Below are positions 47,899-59,330 of a stretch of DNA of 64,000 nucleotides, in pieces. Location of the stretch: assembly GCA_014871385.1 (NCBI GenBank), contig CM026428.1, forward strand, positions 17,146,437 to 17,210,436, written 5' to 3'. The notes below the pieces were generated by a model. It did not search any database and was not told where the DNA came from. It was given only the letters and a program-made list of their open reading frames with translations. Position 1 is the stretch's first letter. The number at the start of each line of letters is the position of its first letter. The stretch comes from Ceratodon purpureus. Taxonomy: Eukaryota; Streptophyta; Bryopsida; Pseudoditrichales; Ditrichaceae. The position numbers were made by a program, and so were the translations under genes.

Positions 47899-50800
47899 AT
47901 GGCCTCCTTGCATGCGCCCCTGCTCTTGCCCCCTCTCTTCCTCTCCGTGCTCTTGCTCTTCCTTTCAAACCATTCCGTGCACGTGCACGCCGACACCGCC
48001 CGCGCCACGGGAACCCCTGATGGCACTGAGGAGTGGGGCTACATTGACGTGCGCCCCGGTACGTCATCCCCCTACCCCACCCCCCCAAATGCCCCATCCA
48101 TTGCTTGAATTCGAATTTTGGAAGTCTGGAGATGAGGTCGTCTGAGGCATTGGGTATAGTGGATGCGAGGGCGCTGGTTTTGTGGCTTTTCTGTGGGTTG
48201 CCTGGTTGGATGTGAGTTCATGAATTGAGGGTTTTGTGTTTTAAAAAATTCAAATAAAGTCGAGTGGGCTGGGTGAAGCCGATGATGTAATTGCGCTCTG
48301 CTCTTGCTCTCTTTGGGAATGGGAAGTGGATTGTAGGGTGTGGCTTTTGCGATTATTCTTGGATCGCTTTCTTGGAGCCATGTCAGGATCTCGTCAGGAG
48401 GTGTTTTTGTGTAGATTGTGTTCATAATTTGTAGGTGGTTTTCCTGTAATTCCAATGCAGGGATTGGATGCAAATTCTTTAAAAGTATTACAGAAATTAG
48501 AGATTTGGATTGGATTGTTGAAACGTTGAGATGATGTTTTCTGCTGAAAGTGAGTTTTGTTTTGGAAACAAACTGAATGAATAGCGAGATGTATGCAGTG
48601 TACTTTATGAAAAGCATTAAGACAATGTGAGTCACTTCGCAGGGGCCCATATGTTCTGGTGGTTGTATTACAGCGAAAAAGTTGTCACCTCCAGCAATCT
48701 ACCCCTGGTTTTGTGGCTCCAGGGTGGTCCTGTAAGTCTTTTTTATCATGAATTGAGCTTCAGAGTGGCCTTGCATAATCATGCCTTCCCAGATTAATAT
48801 GAGAACTGTCAATTTTAAAAGCCATTCGTGTACATATATTTTTAACATGACGTCACAGTATGTATCACTTGCATACCTCCGCTCTTGGCCTCCTCTAGTT
48901 ATGCTAAGCAGACTTGGAAATCAACGGGCATGTATCGGTACAGGGTGCATCTGGGGTTGGATATGGGAATTTTCAGGAAGTGGGACCCCTTACAGTTGAT
49001 CTGAAGCCTCGGAGTAGCACATGGCTGAATGCGGCTCACTTACTCTTTGTGGTAATTTTTGGTCCCTCCCTGCAGAGCTTCGTTATCACTTGAATTTCAA
49101 GATGACTTATGCCTCCTCTGCTATGTCCTTCTTTTCAAACGTAATGTCACCAATACTGTAGATCCTTTCTGTGCTTGCTAGTTTATCCTTTTCAAGTTGA
49201 TGCTTTATGCACACCCAAATGCATGGTTGATATTATTGTTGTCTAGGCAAGAGGAATGGACATTTTGAGTGTGCTGGGTGCTGAGGTTGTGATGTCGTGG
49301 GATTGCTGTTCTTGATTCGGCAATGCAGGACAACCCTGTGGGTACAGGTATTTAGAGTTTTCTTACCATTCCCTAGGTTCTTGCTATTCCGTCATAGATC
49401 TCTGGTATTTGGTGTTTATAATTTTTGATGTCACGTCTGCCCAGAAAATTTGTTTTTAAGGCCTTTACTGTAATTCTGTGTTGTGTTACCTCGCTTCTCT
49501 ACCCTGCTCTTAAGCGAGTTTTTTACTTGAATGAATAAGTTTTTTATAATTGCTCGTCTTTCGATGCGTTGGGATGCTTCTACTGCTGTATTCTGGTCGA
49601 TTTAACATCTGGCGTGGCTGCTCAGGTTTTAGTTATGTGGAAAATTCGACCCTTCTTACAAGGAACAACAAACAAGCCACGATAGATTTGGTCGCTTTCC
49701 TGGGAAAGTTTTTTGGTTCTCACAAATCCCTGAAGAGCACCCCCTTCTTTGTTGTCGCTGAGTCGTATGGAGGCAAATTTGCTACTGAATTGGGTGTTGC
49801 ACTTAAGGAGAAAATTGATTCAGGGTCTCTCAATATCAATTTCAAAGGTAAGTTCTTAGTGAACTGTCACTGTCCTTTCTATTTGCTCTAATCTGGTGCT
49901 TTTTCAAAATAACTTTACAAGGATATTACAATTGACATCAAAAGCTAATATTTTTTAAGGACTTTTAGTTCCTTGTCTTTTAATTGAGATGTGAATTTGC
50001 CCCTGTAGGCGTTGCGCTTGGAGATACCTGGATCTCACCCATTGACTTTTTGGTATGTATGCAATGCTGATTTATGCTTTTTCACCATCCTGATATGAGA
50101 TTCCGACATGCTGTGAGATAATCTCATGCTGTGAGATTCCGACATTGAGAAATAGGGCGATTCGGGTTCAAACATACTGATTCTGAAATTTAATGTTGTG
50201 ATCTTCCTTTTTGTGCAGTATGCGTGGCCACCACTTTTGCAATCTTTTTCGCTGGTTGATGAAGAAGGAGCGAGCTCTCTTCTTAGGTGTGTCTTCTTCA
50301 CGATTAATGCACCCAATTTGTGGAAATAGAGGGGTTGAGGCTTGATTCTCCGGAACTTCCCATCGAAATGTTTGTTATTGAGATTCTTGGAACGGGTCTT
50401 CTGTGCTTTATCTAATCCGTTTTCATAGAAACCAGGAAATGATTTTTTTCTAAATGTTGGACGTGTCTTTCCTAGATATGCTGACTCCGCACAATCTGAA
50501 ATGGAGAATGGGAATTTCTTAAATGCGACCATGATCTGGGGTGACATGGAGGAGGCTGTATTGAAACTTGCAGACGATGTGGTATGTGCAAATCACTTTT
50601 CCTTTTCAATATCTCTCGTATGCTTTGTTGTAGTAGAGAATTCGAGGATACAAGCTGGTACGAGTCTGTTCATTATTGTTCACCAAAGAATGATTGTCAC
50701 CGTGGATTGCTGCTGGGGTTTTGGAGCAGGATTTTTATAACATGTTGAAGCATGATAAAAGCGAGGAATTATCCGCAAATGTACATGGGCTGGCTAGATT

Positions 50801-52484
50801 GGCTGCTCGACATCTCTCGGTCACTCAAAGTTCAGATCTAGCAGAAGTGATGAATGGGCCCATCCGACAAAAGTTGGGAATCATCCCTAACAAAATCAGG
50901 TCAAATTTCCCTTAAAGGACTCTTTTCCTACATGATTTAATGCAACGCTCAAGTTTTGTGCGAGAAAGATTTCAGCTAGGGCTTATAACAAAGTCCCTGA
51001 ACAATGGGTCTCTTTTACTGAATGTCGTGCTTGTTTTGCAGCTGGTCAGAATCTTCAAATCTGGTCTTTGGTGCTCTTTCTGAAGACTTCATGAAAGACA
51101 CTATAAAGCAGGTGCTAAAAAAGGCGCTTAGAAGAACCCCTCTTAAAAAATTATTTACTTCCTGCACACAAGTTATCAAGAATTGTCACCCTACTATTAT
51201 GTAATCATATGACCGAATGCTGAGTTCGGATTTCGATCGGTTAGGACTTATGTTGATGTCAGAGTTCGAGACTGTGAAACTCAGCTCGCAAAGGATGGTG
51301 GTGGCATTCAACTCATCTACCTCTCATATGATGACTATTGTTTTGTGCACAGGTTGATGAGTTATTGACTGCAGGAGTGAATGTGACTATATATAGTGGA
51401 CAAGTGAGTTACCTTGCGCCCTCTTAATTTATTTGAGTTGATACTGGGATGAGTTCAGAATCTCGGACTTCTTCAAAGGATGCCGCCTATCTGTTTGGGA
51501 ATCCTTTTAATGCAGCTTAAAGTTCAATATGTTCCTGAGGGAGCCTACACGTAGTACTTTGGTTGAGAAAAATTGTGATTGTTGTATCTCATATAGATTT
51601 TGATGTCTGCAATGAATATGTTTTCGTACTGCATGTTAGTGTCTTTGAGAAAGAAACTAATAACTTTTTTTGGGCAGCTGGACCTGATTTGCTGCACCAC
51701 AGGAACGGAGGCTTGGCTTCAGAAGTTGAAGTACGTTATTAGTTGATTGAAGTATATGTGCAATAATTAAAAAATTTATATGGATTCTGGAATTTGAGAA
51801 ACCAACAATAATTGTGCTGGCCTTGAGCTGATTTCTGATTTTTGTGATTGTGCTTGGAAATGAGCTACCGGTATTGTGTGATCGTTTGCTTTCCTTGAAA
51901 GTTTCACATGAGTGACTCTGAGTGAAAAACTTGCCATGCCAATCTTGAATAACAGAAGTATGTGTTCATTGCAGGTGGTCAGGTCTTCCAGGATTCCAGG
52001 TTGCCAAGCGGACTCCTCTTTACTGTGACAATGATCGTCAGACTGCAGCATTTGTGAAGAGATACAAGAATTTGAGCTTTTATTGGATTATGAACGCTGG
52101 GCACATGGTAATACTTTCTTGAATGCTACTTGCTGTGCTGTCCTTCAGATTTACTGTCTATTCATCTTTGTTTTTTGTAGTGTCGACATTAATTAAATGT
52201 ATCCAAAAAAGTCCTAGTAACGAGTCTGCATAATAATCTTATTTCTTGAAAAGCTAGCTGCATGTTATCTTCGCGATGAAAGATCCTTCCACCGCTTTTA
52301 TTCATCAAACGTAAATATTGTATGCCCGAGTATCTTTGGACCAGAATAGTATAAATGTCGTCAATGTACTCATTGTAAATATCCGGTGATCATACAGGTA
52401 CCATCTGATAATCCGTGCATGGCGCTCAAGATGCTTAAGCTCATTACTGGACAATCAGGTTCAAGTTTTTTCTCTGAAAGTTGA
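47899..52484 (+). CDS. Serine carboxypeptidase-like protein, SCPL51 type (S10 family), 14 exons
   Basis: Secreted or vacuolar peptidase of family S10, group with Arabidopsis SCPL51 and the animal retinoid-inducible carboxypeptidase. Exons: 47899-48058, 48643-48731, 48944-49051, 49329-49347, 49626-49847, 50009-50052, 50219-50286, 50476-50581, 50730-50899, 51042-51111, 51353-51403, 51678-51730, 51975-52107, 52398-52484. All borders are GT-AG and phases agree, giving 459 residues, the family length. Exon 4 is only 19 bp. A signal peptide covers residues 1 to about 31 (hydrophobic PLLLPPLFLSVLLLFL). Substrate-binding WLQGGP closes exon 2. Catalytic Ser172 lies in AESYGG, Asp371 in QLDLICCTTG and His430 in NAGHM. 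The start ATG is the one that places the signal peptide first; the frame is open upstream through the minisatellite. No defects. Confidence 0.95.
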
Positions 52485-53465
52485 TTGTAGGGGACTTTTC
52501 CTCTAGGATGTTCCCCTTGGGCTCTTCACAATAGAGTGTACGACGCAGGTCCCGTACCCAGAAAAGCAAGGTACTCTGGTACTCATGACTTGAATCTTAT
52601 CTGTTGATCAGCCACCTTTGATGACATTTTCTGGTTAATGCCGAAGGTCCTGGCAAGCTCTCGTGCCTTTTGGGATTCAAGTAGATTCGTGCAGTGGTTC
52701 TCTGTTGAACCACGCCAACTCTTCTCACTACTCCGTGATGGCCTCAAGTACTATTCCTTGCAAGGGTTAAAAATATTAGCTTAAACTTAGTCAGACTTCG
52801 AAGTTGTACATAGATTGATGATCGTTCGTAGCAATAAATTCCTGGGCATTGTGACGCCTAAAGGAACTACGATCTTTATTGCCTTTGACGTTTTTCCAAC
52901 ACGTTCTGTACAACATATTCGTAACACGGAACTTTTAAACATGTAAGACACTCCTAGTGGTTTGTGTGAAGTGTGACACAACAATTATTTATACCTGAAT
53001 GCCATCCGTCTACTCCGTCTTCTTAAAAATTATGACGGAGTGTGGCATAGAACTTAATTCTCGTCATTTTCAGGAATTCCTGCTGTTGAGCCTTGGCACG
53101 CATGACATAGTTCGTTGGGTTTTCTTAGGCTTTGATTTCAGAATCATCAGCATTGGAATGAAGATCATCAGCTGCTCGTGCCATATTTGCAAATGAAGCT
53201 GTTTAAGACTCAAAGCTGGAGTTTTCAAATGTACACCTTTTGTCATCATTTAAACAAGGACCCTGAAGTCGTCAACATTGTGTCTGCTTTCACCGCACTT
53301 TTGAACAAGCATAAAGCTACTGTACAAGCAAGCAAGAGTGATGAATACATGCAGTTCACATCCTGACAAGGAGCGAGTATATCTTGCTACCTAGACTGCC
53401 TCCCTTGCACTCAGGGCTGTAATCACCTTCCATCCAACTACAAATGCTACATGTTACCATAGATA
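52485..53465. other. Convergent 3' region between carboxypeptidase and MORN genes
   Basis: About 1 kb with no recognisable gene. It contains the 3' UTRs of both neighbours. Short frames near 53.0-53.35 kb show no family match. Confidence 0.4.
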
Positions 53466-55094
53466 TCAGCGATGCACAGCTTTCACTGCAGCAACACGCG
53501 AAGCATTGGCTGCCTGGTTTGCTAGAGCAACAGCTCTTTTCACCCTGTCATCCACCCTCTCCACATCCATCCCTTTCTGCGCTGCCTTCCTCGCCTCCTT
53601 CAAGAACATTGACATCAACACAGTAAGTGACGTAAAACTTGAAATTAACCCAAAATGCGCACTGGAATTAAAGAAATTTGGTTCATTAGCAACCTGTAAT
53701 TTCAACGAAAAGACGCATAGAAGATTACCTGCACAGCATTCAAGACTTTGGAGTGATTAACGGTCACTGGAGATGATGCATTAGGAACTTGTGTGCTTCT
53801 GCTCTCCAGAGTACCTAGGTGCCAATGGCCTGCGTGAGTATCACCGTTACGGAAAGTGTAGATGCCTAGCCCTTGTTTCCGCCCGTCATGCCATGAGCCT
53901 TCATAACGATGGCCATTGGCAAATTTGTACACACCATACCCGTGCATCTTGTCTGCAAAATACTCTCCAGCATATGTATCTCCATTCCTGCCCACCACAC
54001 CAGGTACTCCATCAGAAGGCTTTCAGAGCCACCTGAGACTCTGCTCACTACCACTGAGCTGAAACTGTCACAGATTGTCGAGTAAAACTTAAAGAATGTG
54101 CAGGGCATTTCAGGTACCTGAAGTGGTAGCAACCAACACCATGCTTCACTCCCCACTTGAATTCACCAACATAACAACTGCCATCTCCACACGTCTGCAT
54201 TCCGCAACCATGGCTTTGCCCGTTTGACCAGTGACCTGAGTAGACATCCCCTGAGTAAAACCGGTAGATGCCATAACCTTCACGCATACCCTGGCGGTAC
54301 TGCCCTCGGTAGCGACTACCACGTGCCCATGTCTCAACACCATGTCCGTCATATTTACCATCTACCCAATTGCCTTCATACCTGCCACTTTTGTAAAAAT
54401 AATATACTCCGCTACCCGAAAACTTTCCTCGATAAAACTCACCTTCGTACACATCCCCATTGCTAAAGGCTTGTACCCCTTCCCCATAACCCTGATTCTT
54501 CTTTGGTTTACTGGAGCCAGGTGATCGTGGCGACCGTGTTCCTTGTGATTGGGATCTAACTTTCCATCCATCTTCTTTTTTGTCACCGGACTGTAGTACA
54601 GATCCCAGAGGCTGTAGGCAGCTACTATTTACAAAGTGCCAGCTCTGGCCAAATGTGTCTCTGAACACCCCCCATGTAGGAGTCACTAAAGCTCGCCCAG
54701 AGAGGTGAGGAACAGCGAGATGAATCGACAATACAACTGCAACAAACAACACGAACGACGCAGAGACATTGAACCAATACCAGGGCACTATATCTAGAGA
54801 CAGCCACTTAAGGCCATAGGAAGGGCCAGCCTTTACACACCACCATACAAAAGGCACAGCTACAATAATGGATGGAGGAACCAGCAACTGGAGACGCTCT
54901 CGCAAATATGCATATCCATGTCCAATAGCACGTCCATCCCTGTTTCCACTCGTCTGAGGCAAGCATCCGAGTCTGCTTTTGCTAGGCTCATGACTGCGGT
55001 CTAGTTCATCCAACGAAGACAAACTGTTGATTCCAGACTTGATGGTGGGGGACCGCAGCAGCGATGGGGATTTACTCAATTTTGACAATTCCAT
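53466..55094 (-). CDS. MORN-repeat protein with two N-terminal transmembrane segments, 3 exons
   Basis: Exons 55094-54118, 53987-53729 and 53597-53466 (minus), GT-AG, phases consistent, give 455 residues. Residues about 70-88 (LLVPPSIIVAVPFVWWCV) and 108-128 (FNVSASFVLFVAVVLSIHLA) are hydrophobic helices. From about residue 215 follow seven complete MORN units of about 23 residues (YEGNWVDGKYDGHGVETW and similar), a lipid- and protein-binding fold. The last exon encodes a basic Ala-rich helix, EARKAAQKGMDVERVDDRV, which plant homologs of this group share as I recall them. The cellular function of these plant proteins is not settled; membrane tethering is inferred. Its 3' end converges on the carboxypeptidase gene and its 5' side is divergent to the plastid ribosomal gene. 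The acceptor of exon 3 was chosen to fit the conserved tail. Confidence 0.88.
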
Positions 55095-57300
55095 ACTAAG
55101 AACTCGTTGATCTGCCTCTTGCTTGAACAGAAAAGTGATCCGAAATTAAGTCCTTCAACATCCCTCGTGAAAACAAGACCTTGGCAGGATACCATGAAGC
55201 AATACTGAATTTGCAGACCAAGCCTGGATGACACCATGATGCTGTCAGTCATGCCTTTGCCATGGAGCTATCTTCAAATATACCCGAGCTACTTGATTAT
55301 GGAAAGCTTCAAAATATATTCAAGAGCCCTAGAACAAAAAGAATTACTCAAAAACCATTTCAATATTATAACTTAAGCGTAAACTCATAACAGTAAAACT
55401 ACTTCAATCAGCTATTTGTGTACCTGCATGTTTTCTTTGAAATAACGGCAGACCAAGCAATCTGATGCTTCATGGCCTTCAACTGTATCCTGTTTCCACA
55501 CCCTTGCAACTGGTCCACCTGAAAAGCTTGATACATTTGAATCAAAACTTCATCCCGCCATATATTATAAGCACTCAGATGATTCCAAATATTGTACTTT
55601 CTTTATCCTGCCCAAATAATCTACGCGCTGCATCAGAATCATACGAAGTTTAAGCTCGACAACACGGTGCAAATTCCACTTCTTTTGAGGATCCTTGAGA
55701 TAAGACGCCGTCCTGCGTGACCAAATGCAGCTTCTAGCACCATGCTTCATTTTAGGCACAAACACCTCTCCACGATCTAATCGAAAGCAAACTCCATCAA
55801 GAAAATACTGAACGTTTTCTATATCTCATTCAACAATTCAAACAAAAAGCCGTTGACAAAATGGACTAACGAACAAGGAATTGGAGGAACCTGGATTGCG
55901 ATTCGACTTTGATTTGGGAAGAAGGAAAAGGTGGCCCCCGCTTACGTATATCCATAAATTTTTAAGTCATATTTAGTTTCCAATCACCTACCCAACCAAA
56001 AACTCAATTCAATGGTAGAAGAATGAAAGCGAAAACTCAGTGGGCCAAAAATCGGCAAATGCGATTGATCGAAAATCCCCAAGACCTGTGTGAGGTAACT
56101 TACACCAAATTCTACATTGTCACGATGAGCTCTAATAAAACTCACGATAATAAGCTCCTTGCGTCACTGTGACACCACTAAGGCAAATCAGAGTTAGCAA
56201 ACCGCCAGTGCACATGAAACGCAGAGGACACGACGCAGATGCGGACACTCACTTTCAGTAGCACTTGATAAGAAAGGCTCAGCGTCCATTCGTAAAGCAC
56301 GGTAAGACAAAGAAGGACATCTGTTTCTCTCTCTCTCTCTCTCTCAGGAATCGTTTGTTTTATTGTATCAGTCCAAAGTATAAGCAATTGGACTCCACAC
56401 CTGATTATTTACCTCAACAAAAATTAGAGCCCCCACTTTACAAGAGCGTCACTTGAATACCAATACAGACAACCCTAACTTCACCTCCCCAAGTTCACAA
56501 TATGAACACTCGCACATGGCACTAAACCTCAGGAATGAAAATCTAGCATTCCATAACCGTCTCTCAAGAGCCACAGCCCACGAGGACGCGCATCGTCACT
56601 GAGCTCCCGCAGCTCATCAACACACACACAGCTTCGCAACCAAACATGCAACGAACGACACAGAAATCAGGACCTTGACGAGCTACGAGCACCCCCCCCC
56701 CCCCCCCCCCCCACAAAAAAAAAAAAAAACAAAAAAACAAAAAAAAACAACGAGCTCTGGGCAGCCCTAACTTCCTACAAAACGATTTGGTGATCATCGT
56801 ACGCCCTTCGAGCTGCAAATATCCTCACCTCGACCGCGCATTCGCCATCGCCGGCAAACAATTCCATGAGCTGAACTCCTTGAGAATGCGCCTCCCACCG
56901 CCTCCCAGAAGCTCCAGAAGTCCACTAAACCCCGCAGTGCACCATGGTTGCAGAGGGGCGATCAGAGTTGCAAAGCGACCATTTAGTAACAACCTCCATA
57001 AAGCTACCATCCGCCACTCAAACAACCCATCAACGTCGCACGCGAGAAGCAAAGACTTGAATGTTGTCCTGATAGGTGTCTGGTAGTAGTGTAAATATCG
57101 CAGTGTAACTTAGCCTGTGTAGGGCCTGTGTAGGGCCTGGGGTGATCACTGATGATGCGCACCTCAGCACCTCACCAGGCTCAGTGGGCTCATGCTCATG
57201 ACCGGCCTGCTAAGTTAATGGTGCCGCTCGCCTCACTCAGTTCCTTGTTCCTTCCTTGCAGTGGGCGATGGCGCACGGCTCCTCGGAAGGGAACCCCCAG
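55095..57300. promoter_or_regulatory. Divergent region between MORN and bTHXc genes, with MORN 5' leader
   Basis: On the minus strand an ATG at 55,750 opens a 61-codon frame (to 55,565) that could be an upstream ORF in the MORN transcript. Low-complexity features are (CT)n at about 56,330-56,345 and a C-run followed by A-rich sequence at about 56,694-56,750. No other gene recognised. Confidence 0.35.
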
Positions 57301-57325
57301 GTATGGTATGGTATGGTATGGTATG
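57301..57325. repeat. (GTATG)n microsatellite
   Basis: Five tandem copies of GTATG, about 240 bp upstream of the bTHXc start codon. Confidence 0.9.
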
Positions 57326-57561
57326 GGCGGGATACTTGCCCGGGTATGATCCATGCAAATGCACACTCCCAAGTCCCAAACGAAAACACCTTCTCTCCTT
57401 CCTTCGCCCGAGTCGACAAGAGTGACTTTGGTGACGTAACTTATATCTTTGATCGTTAACCGGCTTCTCGAGTGAGTGGGAGAATTTATTGTTGGACTTC
57501 CAAAGTAGGTTGGTTGATTTTCGAGCTTCCGAGGCCACATTGTAGGTTCCCATTAATTGCT

Positions 57562-57882
57562 ATGGCTATGGCGTCGGTTGTCGTGGTTTCCGCTTCGCTC
57601 TACTCCTCCACTTTCTACACATTGCGGGCGGTGCGGAGCGCTGCGGTATGCACATCCTTGTCGGTTTCGGTGTGCAGGCTGCCCACCGTTGTGTGCGGCC
57701 GTGGCGACAAGCGCACTGCGAAGGGCAAGCGAGCGCGCGGCTCGTTCGGCAACTGCCGCCCCAAGCACTCCTCCAAGGGCACATGATTGGCGATCACGCC
57801 GTTGCCGCCGCGCCCCAAGAAGGACGACTCTGCGAATACCGAGTACATTCACGTCGACATGGATGAGAGCCTCTTTAGCTAG
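57562..57882 (+). CDS. Plastid 30S ribosomal protein bTHXc (PSRP4/S31) frame, interrupted by one TGA
   Basis: Small basic protein of the chloroplast ribosome small subunit. ATG 57,562 starts an Ala/Ser/Val-rich transit peptide of about 45 residues. The family core [20 protein letters not shown] follows, matching plastid bTHX/Thx proteins. A TGA at 57,784-57,786 then closes a 74-residue product. Reading on in the same frame gives [10 protein letters not shown] and finally [12 protein letters not shown] with a TAG at 57,880-57,882, which is the acidic tail normally found in plastid bTHXc. The true gene should therefore be 106 codons with a sense codon at the TGA. The frame is intact on both sides, so the lesion is recent, polymorphic, or a base-call error. 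Otherwise the locus is a pseudogene copy. Intronless; whether an intact paralogue exists elsewhere cannot be seen. Confidence 0.8.
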
Positions 57883-58660
57883 TCTAGAGCTGAAGCCCCG
57901 TAGCCTTGTATGATATGCCATATTCTTTGAAAATTGTCGGCGCAGCTGCCGCTGTTTTCTGTTTTTATTCTTCAAATTAGTCTCCCCAATTCTTCTTCCA
58001 TCTTTGCGCCATTTCTGACAATCATAAGCCATGTCTGTCGGTTTTGGGGATTACTCATGCTCTTCTGCTGATTGCAAGCGAACATTACTTGGAATTGTGA
58101 CTAACGTGCATCTTTGTACTGTACTTCAGGTTTTGCTTGTTGTTGAGCTTCGTGATTTGACCACAATGGCGTTGGCAAATAGTATGAAACATTCTTTCAA
58201 TCTGGTCTGTGTGAGGAGCACTGTTACGAGAGTCTTAGGTGGTTGACGAGGAGTTTGATACTTGTTGATGATACTTGTTGATGATACTCAAGCAGTCCAT
58301 GTCTCTCGAACTGAGGTACGTCAATCATCGGTGAACACAGTAGATATTTGGAACATTGTAGTCCATAGTTACTGTAGTTGGAAGACAACGTTCCACTTTG
58401 CAGGTGCTTTGTGTTAATTTGCAGCCACTATTATGGCTTCCGATGGGAAAACCTGAAGTATTACATGTTTTGCAGTGTATCCCAGATTGTCTTTTTTGAA
58501 CTGACTCAACTGCAATCTCTGCTTGTGTTTTAACAAAGGGGACTCCAACTACAGGTACAGAGTAAATGGCATGCAGAACACCTGGTGTTGAGTCCAGAAT
58601 TTTCGAACTATGCATTTTCTTCTCTATCTGACATGGAAGTGTTCACTCCCAAGCAATTAA
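57883..58660. other. 3' flank of bTHXc frame
   Basis: No gene recognised. A short tandem repeat near 58,250-58,285 (GATACTTGTTGAT) occurs two to three times. Confidence 0.4.
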
Positions 58661-59034
58661 GGTAATGCGCTCAAAAACCGTCCCGGCCCAAAAACCGTCC
58701 CATAGGCTTTGACATAGGCTGTTCCTGAAACTGTGCAAAATCATTCTAATTCCGTCTATGGCTGCAGAAATTGAGTGCTTGTGATTGGTGCAGAAACGTC
58801 CTATTCACAGAATCCAAGTGGTCATATTAACCATGACTCTAGGGACGGTTAGTGGAGCACCTAGGGCTGAACATTCAAAAATTCATAGGAAATTGTAGAC
58901 TTACTCAAAAAATGATTTTTTTTTTTGGGATGGCTTTGCACTAGCTTTGCACTTCATCCAAAAATTATAAAAAAATTCCACCACTATTCCAAATGAGCAA
59001 ACCTGAAATTCGGACGGTTTCTGAGCGCATTACC
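58661..59034. mobile_element. Non-autonomous terminal-inverted-repeat transposon, 374 bp
   Basis: The left arm at 58,661-58,683 and the right arm at 59,012-59,034 are 23-bp inverted repeats with one mismatch. The left arm begins GGTAATGCGCTCAAAAACCG. The flanks are TTAA on the left and TTAG on the right, so the target duplication may be TTAA with one later change, or TA if the element is taken one base longer on each side. Inside there is no coding frame, but the block AAAAACCGTCCC is duplicated next to the left arm. The superfamily is undetermined. Confidence 0.8.
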
Positions 59035-59330
59035 TTAGACCTTAAGTTAAGGCTTAATACTTGAGATCTGGCACATGTATGCCACTGCATTGGAGATGTG
59101 ATCCTCGGGAGTTGTGGAAACTTAGGCCAAGGGAAGACGATGAGAGTACAATGTATTTCTGTACAGTCTAACACAATATTATTCCACATGAAAATGGTAC
59201 AGCACTCCAGTTCCGGAAGTCTAAAATCAAGTAAACAGTATACAGATGCTCTTAGCGCAGCAGTAAAGGAGCCCAATAGCTTGCATGATACGGCAGGCTC
59301 TTCCAAGTAATTCTGAAGACTTGCTCATCG

